Source of the DNA: Thalassotalea mangrovi
GTDB lineage: Bacteria; Pseudomonadota; Gammaproteobacteria; Enterobacterales; Alteromonadaceae
Length of the DNA: 41,120 bases
Assembly: GCF_005116735.1 (NCBI RefSeq)
Contig: NZ_SWDB01000041.1
Coordinates: 1 to 41,120 of the forward strand
Direction of reading: 5' to 3'
Shown here piece after piece: positions 16,662 through 23,127 of this stretch. The notes under the pieces are model-generated. The model ran no database searches, was not told the DNA's origin, and saw only the letters and a program-made list of their open reading frames with translations. The position numbers and the translations under genes are program-made. Each line of letters starts with the position of its first letter. The stretch's first letter is position 1.

Positions 16662-18113
16662 ATGAAAAACCTGTCAGACATTGGCGTTATCGGCCTCGCG
16701 GTCATGGGTGAAAACCTGATTTTAAACATGGCTTCAAAAGGATTTACCGTCACCGCGTATAATCGCACCACCGATAAAGTTACCCGCTTTATCAATGGCC
16801 GGGGTAAAGATAAAAGCATTCGCGGCGCGCACAGTATCGAAGAGTTTGTCAATTCACTGTCCAGTCCCAGAAAAATCATGCTGATGGTCAAAGCGGGTAG
16901 CGCCGTTGATGCGACAATTGAACAACTATTACCGCATCTTAGCGAAGGGGATATTATCATCGACGGCGGCAACAGCCAGTTTGAAGATTCTGATCGCCGC
17001 ACAGCCTATCTTGAAGAAAAAGGCTTGCTGTACATAGGCACCGGTGTTTCTGGCGGTGAAGAAGGCGCACTTCTCGGCCCATCAATAATGCCCGGCGGTT
17101 CTAGAGCGGCCTGGCCAGAGCTTAAACCTATCTTTCAGGCTATCGCCGCCAAGGTTAACGGCGATGTCCCCTGCTGTGACTGGGTGGGTAACGGCGGTGC
17201 CGGCCATTTCGTAAAAATGGTGCATAACGGCATCGAATATGGCGATATGCAGTTGATCTGTGAAGCCTATCTGCTAATGCGTGATGTGCTCGAGTTATCC
17301 GTCGATGAAATGGCGCAGGTTTTCGCTGACTGGAAGCAAACCGAATTAAGCAGTTACCTGATAGACATTACCGCTGACATCATGGCCTACAAAGAAGACG
17401 GCAAGCCGTTAATCGATGTTATTCTCGACACCGCTGGTCAGAAAGGTACCGGTAAGTGGACTGGGGTAACAGCATTACATTTAGGCACACCACTGACCCT
17501 GATTGGTGAAGCGGTATTTGCCCGTTGCCTGTCGGCACAAAAAGAGCAGCGCGTTGTTGCTGCGGACATTATCGACGGTGTTACAACGAAATTCAGCGGT
17601 GATAAACAAGCTTTTATCGACGCCTTGAAAGATGCATTACTGGCCTCAAAAATGGTGTCCTATGCCCAGGGTTATGCACTGATGAAACAGGCTTCTGAAG
17701 ATTTTGGCTGGGAACTGGATTATGGCGCGATTGCCCTGATGTGGCGTGGTGGCTGTATTATCCGCAGCGTATTTTTAGACGACATCAAAAAGGCTTACGA
17801 CAAAAATCCAGAAATCGACAACCTGTTACTGGATGATTACTTTAACCAGGCGATTAAAGCCGCTCAACCTGGCTGGCGCAAGGTCGTGAGCGAGGCGACT
17901 CTGGCCGGTATTTCTATCCCCTGCCTGGCATCGGCATTGAGCTATTTTGATGGCTATCGTTGTAAAGATTTACCTGCCAATTTATTACAGGCGCAACGGG
18001 ATTACTTTGGTGCCCACACGTATGAGCGTAAAGACAAGCCGCGAGGCGAATTTTTCCATACCAACTGGACCGGTCGCGGCGGAGATACTTCGTCGACGAC
18101 GTATGATGTTTAG
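16662..18113 (+). CDS. gnd: 6-phosphogluconate dehydrogenase (decarboxylating)
   Basis: The 483-residue enzyme oxidises 6-phosphogluconate to ribulose 5-phosphate and CO2 with reduction of NADP+, in the oxidative pentose phosphate pathway. It shows the Rossmann start IGVIGLAVMGENLILNMASKG with AYNRTTDKV, the catalytic region GGAGHFVKMVHNGIEYGDMQ (Lys and Glu), KGTGKWT, and the C-terminal tail with FFHTNWTGRGG. Length is normal for the long (dimeric) class. The ATG at 16662 is taken rather than the TTG two codons upstream. No zwf, pgl or edd gene is adjacent, so it is a single-gene unit, followed by a long repeat-rich gap. Confidence 0.95.
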   Translation: MKNLSDIGVIGLAVMGENLILNMASKGFTVTAYNRTTDKVTRFINGRGKDKSIRGAHSIEEFVNSLSSPRKIMLMVKAGSAVDATIEQLLPHLSEGDIIIDGGNSQFEDSDRRTAYLEEKGLLYIGTGVSGGEEGALLGPSIMPGGSRAAWPELKPIFQAIAAKVNGDVPCCDWVGNGGAGHFVKMVHNGIEYGDMQLICEAYLLMRDVLELSVDEMAQVFADWKQTELSSYLIDITADIMAYKEDGKPLIDVILDTAGQKGTGKWTGVTALHLGTPLTLIGEAVFARCLSAQKEQRVVAADIIDGVTTKFSGDKQAFIDALKDALLASKMVSYAQGYALMKQASEDFGWELDYGAIALMWRGGCIIRSVFLDDIKKAYDKNPEIDNLLLDDYFNQAIKAAQPGWRKVVSEATLAGISIPCLASALSYFDGYRCKDLPANLLQAQRDYFGAHTYERKDKPRGEFFHTNWTGRGGDTSSTTYDV

Positions 18114-18746
18114 CGAGCTGTAAGCTATAAGCGGTAAGTGCTTGCTTTCTGAGGCCTGAAACCGGAAGCCTGAGACCTGAAACCTGAAACCTTAGTTAGG
18201 TTTTGGGTGTCTAGGGGTGTCGAAAGGTGTCTAAGGGTGACAACGAAGAGCCAAAAGTTATGTCATCCTCACGAAAGTGGGGATCTCGCTTTTTATGTTT
18301 TGGCTGAGATTTCCTGTCGTCGCAGGAAATGACGAAGACTCTGAGCTCGGCTAACTTTTTAGGATGTCTGAGGGTGTCTAAAGGTATCTAAGGGTTATGG
18401 TCATGGATGACCGGTATGCCGAAAATGCAGGAGCAATTTTCGGTGACAACGAAGAGCCTAAAATTTTAGATTACTGATGTCATCCCGGCGAACGACTGCA
18501 TGGATGTAGGAGGTAGAGCAATGCATGGAGCAATTGCCGAGGCCGGGATCTCGCTCATAAGCTTTTACTAGGCGCAATCTTCGATTGCATGCCAGGAACG
18601 GTTTTTAACCGTGTGCCAGGAGCTGATTTATCAGCGTGCTAGTTGCTCAAATTTTAGGCCTTTCGCCCTCCGAGACCTGAACCCTCGATTTAAGGCCGTT
18701 CGCACTCCGAGACCTGAAACCTGAAACCGGAGACCTTTAATCTTTT
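18114..18746. repeat. Repeat mosaic downstream of gnd
   Basis: This 633-nt gene-free stretch is built from several repeat types. (1) TAAGCTG-like 7-mers at 18117-18140. (2) CCTGAAA 7-mers at 18154-18194 and again at 18679-18733, bracketing the region. (3) GTGTCTAAGGGT-like units at 18207-18238 and 18363-18395. (4) GACAACGAAGAGCC, present twice (18238 and 18444). (5) Two GTCATCC...GGATCTCGCT inverted-repeat cores (18260-18292 and 18479-18556). Units 3, 4 and 5 occur in the same order twice, so an ancestral block of about 200 nt was probably duplicated. No coding sequence is supported. Confidence 0.75.
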
Positions 18747-18920
18747 ATGAACCGAAAAAAGAAAATTAAATCCATATTGATGGCCAAAAAGAAAAAGACC
18801 AATAAAAAGCTGCATAAAAGCAACAAGCCCAAATATGTGTCGAAAGCGGAGCGGGAGCGGCTGGCGGATCAGCAGCAGACCGCAGAAAGCGATGGACTTC
18901 TGACCGATGACGATAGTTAA
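18747..18920 (+). CDS. Small basic DUF2986-type protein
   Basis: A 57-residue protein starts MNRKKKIKSILMAKKKKTNK, continues with KPKYVSKAERERLADQQ and ends in an acidic tail (LLTDDDS). The very basic N-terminus followed by NKPKYVSKAERE fits the DUF2986 family of short conserved gammaproteobacterial proteins of unknown function. The charge distribution suggests nucleic-acid or ribosome contact, but this is inference. GGAG lies about 15 nt upstream, farther than usual. It directly follows the repeat mosaic and converges on the ferredoxin gene with a 22-nt gap. Confidence 0.8.
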   Translation: MNRKKKIKSILMAKKKKTNKKLHKSNKPKYVSKAERERLADQQQTAESDGLLTDDDS

Positions 18921-18942
18921 CGGGGTGCAATCCCGGTATCAA

Positions 18943-19254
18943 TTAATATTCGGCGACGGTCAGTGTTATGCCATCAATGGCATCACTGACCTCTATCTGA
19001 CAGCTAAGTCGGCTGTATTCCGTGGCGCAGTCGTTCATATCCAGCAAGTCTTTCTCGATCTCCCCCTGCTCTCCGACCTTGGCCATATCATCTGGCGCGA
19101 CATGCACATGACAGGTAGCGCAACTGCACACGCCGCCACAGTCTCCATATATGCCAGGAACATTATTCTCAACCGCTAATTCCATAACCGAGCCACTGCT
19201 CCCTTCAACTTCCATTACGTCGTTATTTGTGGTGATAAAAGTAATTTTCGCCAT
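18943..19254 (-). CDS. Adrenodoxin-type [2Fe-2S] ferredoxin
   Basis: This 103-residue electron carrier has the cluster motif C-x5-C-x2-C (Cys39, Cys45, Cys48 in GDCGGVCSCATCHVHV) and the fourth ligand Cys84 in SRLSCQIEV, as in adrenodoxin, putidaredoxin and bacterial Fdx. Two additional cysteines (43 and 76) are not needed for the cluster. It is not in an isc operon and has no reductase or P450 neighbour, so its redox partner is unknown. It stands as a single gene convergent with the DUF2986 gene. Confidence 0.9.
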   Translation of the reverse strand: MAKITFITTNNDVMEVEGSSGSVMELAVENNVPGIYGDCGGVCSCATCHVHVAPDDMAKVGEQGEIEKDLLDMNDCATEYSRLSCQIEVSDAIDGITLTVAEY

Positions 19255-19459
19255 TTACTCTGCATTTCCTTGGTCGTTTGTTTACATACTAGCTTAAACT
19301 TTCGCTATTCTTAAATCCCGCGATGATAATCAGCATTCCTGTGCCTGCTGCCACAGCATATAACCGAGAGTTAAAGATAACTTTTTATTTTCATTGAAAA
19401 TTTAACGTGTTTTAGGATGCTATATCTGCTACTATCGCCAGCCTCCATTTAACCCCTAC

Positions 19460-19501
19460 AAACCGGAAGTTAGCAGGAGCGAGATCCTACTGCTATGGTT
19501 T
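19460..19501 (+). other. Possible structured leader upstream of nhaD
   Basis: An outer helix AAACC (19460-19464) with GGTTT (19497-19501) encloses an inner helix AGCAG (19472-19476) with CTGCT (19490-19494). It lies about 30 nt before the nhaD start. It may be a cis-regulatory RNA, but the inner part (AGCGAGATCCT) also resembles the GGATCTCGCT repeat core found at 18280 and 18546, so it may only be repeat debris. Confidence 0.3.
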
Positions 19502-19529
19502 ATCCAATATCATTTTATGCGTGAAGTCC

Positions 19530-20780
19530 ATGCTTGATTATTTCCTGATGTTTCTGGCTGTGCTGGCACTTCTCAGTATCGTATTTGAAGAAGTTACCCA
19601 TATAAACAAAGCCAAAACCACCTTGTTCCTTGGCTGCCTGGCCTGGATGTTATTGTTTATTAATGCCGGAACAGAACAACCGCGCATTAATCATCACCTC
19701 GAAGAAAACCTGCTGGAAATTGCCATACTCTGGCTATTTTTAATGTCGACCATGACCTTTGTGGCTTATCTTAACGCCCAGGGCGTGATCCAGGCAGCAA
19801 TTCAGAAAATATTCCCGGCAAAAATCGGTCAACGCAAGCTGATGCTAGCCATAGCCGGATTTGCGCTGTTGCTGTCTTCTTTTTGCGATAACGTTACCGC
19901 CACCCTGGTCTCACTGGCGTTATTACAGTCATTTAATTTACCCCTCGATACCCGCATAAAAACCGCTGTTTTAGTTATTTTTTCGGTGAATTCCGGAGGT
20001 GTAGCCCTGATAACCGGTGATGTCACCACCTTGATGATATTTTTAGACGGGCATGTACAAATTACCCAACTGTTACTGCTGTTTGTGCCGGCGTTTATCA
20101 GTGTTGCGGTGCTGGCGGTACTGTTAAGCCTTGGGGTGCAAGGTGAAGTTACCACCGAGCAGACAAAACATCAGTTCAGCCGTTTAGAGATTATCATTTC
20201 GCTGATATTTATCGGTACCATTGGTGCCACCATGGCGCTTAACATTCTCTACGGCGTACCACCGGTGCTCACCTTCCTGACCGGCCTGTCTACCATGTTT
20301 CTGGTCGGCCGGTTGTTAAACAAGGACACTGAGCGGCCGGCGATGCTCGACTATATCCGCCGCATCGAGTATGACACCCTGTTATTTTTCCTTGGTATTT
20401 TGTTGCTGGTCGGGATGCTTAAAGAAATTGGCGTATTAAATATGCTTGCCGATGCTTATGCACAATACGACCCGAGTATGTCCAGCTATTTCGCTGGTGT
20501 CGGTTCTGCGCTGGTTGATAATGTGCCACTTACCGCGGCCCTACTAAAAGCGCAACCAGACCTTAGTGTCGCGCAATGGCTGGCATTGACCTATGCGGTC
20601 GGCGTCGGTGGTTCATTGCTGGTTATCGGCTCGGCCGCCGGTATTATCGCGATGAGTAAAATGTCGGAGCTAACGTTTATGTCCTATTTAAAATATGCGC
20701 CGGCGTTACTTGTCGCCTATACCCTGGGTTATCTAATTACCATGTGGTTATCGAATTCGTTAATTGCTGTCACCGGATAG
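19530..20780 (+). CDS. nhaD: Na+/H+ antiporter of the NhaD family
   Basis: The 416-residue inner-membrane protein has about a dozen hydrophobic segments and the paired NhaD signatures SSFCDNVTATLVSLALLQ (first half) and SALVDNVPLTAALLKAQ (second half). Their Asp-Asn pairs are in the discontinuous helices of the ion-transporter superfamily. NhaD exports Na+ or Li+ in exchange for protons, which suits a marine cell. The ATG at 19530 is taken; a GTG at 19521 is in frame and neither has a strong ribosome site. It appears to be a single-gene unit. The 253 nt after it contain two small hairpins and then the acyltransferase start. Confidence 0.9.
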   Translation: MLDYFLMFLAVLALLSIVFEEVTHINKAKTTLFLGCLAWMLLFINAGTEQPRINHHLEENLLEIAILWLFLMSTMTFVAYLNAQGVIQAAIQKIFPAKIGQRKLMLAIAGFALLLSSFCDNVTATLVSLALLQSFNLPLDTRIKTAVLVIFSVNSGGVALITGDVTTLMIFLDGHVQITQLLLLFVPAFISVAVLAVLLSLGVQGEVTTEQTKHQFSRLEIIISLIFIGTIGATMALNILYGVPPVLTFLTGLSTMFLVGRLLNKDTERPAMLDYIRRIEYDTLLFFLGILLLVGMLKEIGVLNMLADAYAQYDPSMSSYFAGVGSALVDNVPLTAALLKAQPDLSVAQWLALTYAVGVGGSLLVIGSAAGIIAMSKMSELTFMSYLKYAPALLVAYTLGYLITMWLSNSLIAVTG

Positions 20781-21033
20781 TTTTTTTTGAATATCCAAAG
20801 AAATATTACCGACATATCCTATAGTTAATTTATCACTAGTCGTTGCAAGGGGCGTCCTGTCCCTTGTCATATTTTGGTGTTAATGGATCCAACACGACTT
20901 TCCTTAAGTGTTTTGTACCAATTGAGTACTAATGCAGTTGTTTAACCCGGGCTGTGGGAACTTACCAGCCCACGTTTTATCGATATTCAGGGATGATATT
21001 CCCCGTAAACAAATAATTTTCTGCGAGTGACAC

Positions 21034-22119
21034 GTGACTAATAAATTAGATTCCCTGCAGGTATTGCGCGCCCTTGCCGCATTTGCAGTCGTTTTCAGCC
21101 ATATCCCAATGATTGACAGAGGTGAATTTGGCGTCGACATATTCTTCGTCGTCAGTGGCTTTATTATTTGTTATATCACCGAGCGTGATAGCTCTCACTT
21201 TATCGTTAAGCGCATTTTTCGGGTGCTGCCGCTTTATTACGTCGGCACCTTAGGCATATTTTTCATCGGCACTTATTTTCCGGCGCTGGTGTCCTCAGAG
21301 CCGGGACAGGTAACTGAACTAATCAAGTCGCTGCTATTCATCCCTTATCATAACGCTGGCGGTGAAGTGGCTCCGGTTCTCAAACTCGGCTGGACGCTGA
21401 ATTACGAAATGTTCTTTTACGTGGTGTTCGCCCTCAGCCTGCAACTATCAAAAGTCCATGCCAGCGCGATTTGTGCCGGTATATTGGCACTGTTAATCTC
21501 AGCAGGACAATTATTCGATGCCAATAATCTATTCTATCAGTTCTATACCGATACCATTTTGCTGGAGTTCATTTACGGTATGGCGATTTACACTCTGTGG
21601 AAAAATACCAACCACATCGATGTTAATAAATCTCTCGAATACCTGGCGCTGGGACTGGCGCTGACATTGGTATGTTTGATGTTTTTCATCGACCGAGGTG
21701 GTATTCGATTTTTGTCATTTGGCGTTCCTGCCGTGGCTGTGGTTAGTCTGATGCTTTGGGGCGTACGAAGTATTAAGTTCCCTTTCTGGTTAGTCCTTTT
21801 GGGGGATGCCAGCTATTCACTGTATCTGTTCCACCCTTACCTGGTGCTTGGTGTTGACCGCCTGATCTTCAATATGCATAGCTTAACTATTGGTAGTGCC
21901 CTGGTCGCTGCTGCGGTGGTGGTAGCTTGCGGTGTATTGTCCATCATATCCTTCTATATTCTCGAGAAACGCAGTAATCAATGGTTGCGAAATCGGTTTA
22001 TTCCGAGACGTCCAAGACCACGACTTGCGACCAGCCAACCTACAACAAGCCAGGGGCTCAATCCAATATTGCCGGGCAAACCCATGTCTAGAGCATATAA
22101 CCCGTCTTTACGAAAATAA
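21034..22119 (+). CDS. OafA/YrhL-type membrane acyltransferase
   Basis: The 361-residue protein belongs to the acyltransferase-3 family. The N-terminus LDSLQVLRALAAFAVVFSHI carries the catalytic-type His in the first membrane helix, followed by FGVDIFFVVSGFIICYI and about nine further hydrophobic segments. LGDASYSLYLFHPYLVLG is the usual late family motif. Such enzymes add acetyl or similar groups to surface sugars (O-antigen, capsule, peptidoglycan), but the substrate cannot be read. The start is GTG at 21034. The C-terminal 40 residues are basic and proline-rich. Its last 32 nt overlap the end of the convergent cupin gene. Confidence 0.85.
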   Translation: MTNKLDSLQVLRALAAFAVVFSHIPMIDRGEFGVDIFFVVSGFIICYITERDSSHFIVKRIFRVLPLYYVGTLGIFFIGTYFPALVSSEPGQVTELIKSLLFIPYHNAGGEVAPVLKLGWTLNYEMFFYVVFALSLQLSKVHASAICAGILALLISAGQLFDANNLFYQFYTDTILLEFIYGMAIYTLWKNTNHIDVNKSLEYLALGLALTLVCLMFFIDRGGIRFLSFGVPAVAVVSLMLWGVRSIKFPFWLVLLGDASYSLYLFHPYLVLGVDRLIFNMHSLTIGSALVAAAVVVACGVLSIISFYILEKRSNQWLRNRFIPRRPRPRLATSQPTTSQGLNPILPGKPMSRAYNPSLRK

Positions 22120-22741
22120 TACAGCCTTGTTCTGAAAACGGGTTGTGTTTGGAATAAGGCGGGCTGCGTAACCAGGTGCCCTTCGGATATTGGCCAAATT
22201 CGTCTTCAAACATACCATCGAGTACGAAGATCTCTTCCCCGCCCGGATGCACATGTGGCTGAAAATGGGTGCCCGGCTGCCAGCGCACCAGTGCGGTATG
22301 CTCGGTGGCAAACGAATGCAGCGGCATTACCGATAACCCATCTACCAGTCCTGGTAACCAGGTTTGTTCCGCGGTTTGTATGCGCACCAGCTGGTTGTCA
22401 CCGGTTTGAAACTGGTTCAATTTGACGAATAATTCACAGCCTTGTGGGCTTTTCGGTGCATGTTGACTGCCGGGAGGGTTGCGAAAATAAGCGCCTTTCG
22501 GGTATTTACCATGCTCATCTTCAAACACTCCCTCAAGCACAAAAATCTCCTCGCCATTTGGATGCGGGTGCGGTGCAAACGCCGTTTCTTTATCGTATTT
22601 CACCAGGCTGGTGGTTAATCCGCTTTCCACCCCTTCCCGTTCCAGTTTTTTGCGAAAAACTCCTTGCGCTGGCGATGATTCCCATTCCATTTCACTGGTG
22701 TTGATGGCTAAGCGAATGCTGCGGTCTAAGTTTAATGTCAT
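22088..22741 (-). CDS. Double-cupin protein (ChrR-like cupin fold)
   Basis: The 217-residue protein holds two tandem cupin domains. Each has the metal-binding set of motif 1, HPHPNGEEIFVLEGVFEDE in the first and HVHPGGEEIFVLDGMFEDE in the second, followed by a YPKG and a motif-2 His (SQH, SKH). The two halves clearly arose by duplication. Related domains form the C-terminal part of the anti-sigma factor ChrR, but the zinc anti-sigma domain is missing here, so a metal-dependent enzyme or sensor is equally possible. Its 3' end overlaps the acyltransferase gene on the other strand. The region before it contains the palindromes at 22790-22815. Confidence 0.85.
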   Translation of the reverse strand: MTLNLDRSIRLAINTSEMEWESSPAQGVFRKKLEREGVESGLTTSLVKYDKETAFAPHPHPNGEEIFVLEGVFEDEHGKYPKGAYFRNPPGSQHAPKSPQGCELFVKLNQFQTGDNQLVRIQTAEQTWLPGLVDGLSVMPLHSFATEHTALVRWQPGTHFQPHVHPGGEEIFVLDGMFEDEFGQYPKGTWLRSPPYSKHNPFSEQGCIIFVKTGYML

Positions 22742-22789
22742 TTATGTGGTCTCAATTAAATGCTGGTTTCTATCCCTCTATCCGGAAAG

Positions 22790-22815
22790 TGTAACAACTG
22801 TAACATTCTGTTACA
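22790..22815. promoter_or_regulatory. Candidate activator/operator palindrome cluster
   Basis: TGTAACA occurs at 22790 and 22799, and its inverse TGTTACA at 22809. The latter two form a 7-3-7 palindrome (22799-22815). The cluster is about 120-145 bp upstream of the -24 element of the sigma-54 promoter, a usual distance for an enhancer-binding protein. It is also 49-74 bp before the cupin start, so it could serve that gene instead. Confidence 0.5.
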
Positions 22816-22933
22816 TGATTAATTATATGCAAATCAAGTGGTTAATTTTAATAATATGGCGAGTCTCAAAAATCTGAACATTTCCCCTATCTCCTCGCTC
22901 AAACAAACCCAATAAAATCAGTGCATTAATAAG

Positions 22934-22948
22934 TGGCACAGGGGTTGC
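22934..22948 (+). promoter_or_regulatory. Sigma-54 (-24/-12) promoter
   Basis: TGGCACAGGGGTTGC matches the sigma-54 consensus TGGCAC-N5-TTGC exactly, with the invariant GG and GC at correct spacing and followed by TTT. Transcription would start near 22960 and read into the secreted-protein gene at 23128. Confidence 0.85.
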
Positions 22949-23127
22949 TTTAGTAGCGTCAAGTTTGTGCGGATTAACTCGCAGTGTTCTTGCTTCTCAG
23001 CAACGGTTTCAATAATGGCACTCTTTGAAGATAAACGAAATGCCAGGCTGAAAGAATTGAGTCTGACCGGGTAGAGATTCATGGTTCGCCAAACTTTGTT
23101 CAATTTTTTAGATAGGACAATCACGCT

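Larger units (their letters stand above)
22742..23127. other. Regulatory region between cupin gene and secreted-protein gene
   Basis: This 386-nt divergent gap contains the TGTAACA palindrome cluster (22790-22815) and the sigma-54 promoter (22934-22948). Between the sigma-54 promoter and the gene at 23128 is a leader of about 165 nt in which I see no gene. The opposite-strand open frame here lacks any protein-family feature. Confidence 0.6.

Noticed and set aside
16565-17002. Open frame of 145 codons on the minus strand opposite the start of gnd
   Set aside because: Most of it is the antisense of the well-supported gnd coding sequence and it shows no recognisable domain.
18114-18746. CRISPR array
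   Set aside because: The repeats are short, degenerate and partly inverted, with no constant-length spacers and no cas genes in the window.
19460-19501. A sodium-responsive riboswitch ahead of nhaD
   Set aside because: The two helices are short and I cannot match them to a known Na+ riboswitch consensus; the inner sequence resembles a local repeat.
22918-23124. Open frame of 68 codons on the minus strand in the sigma-54 promoter region
   Set aside because: It overlaps the promoter and leader of the gene at 23128, has no ribosome site or family feature, and its composition is not protein-like.
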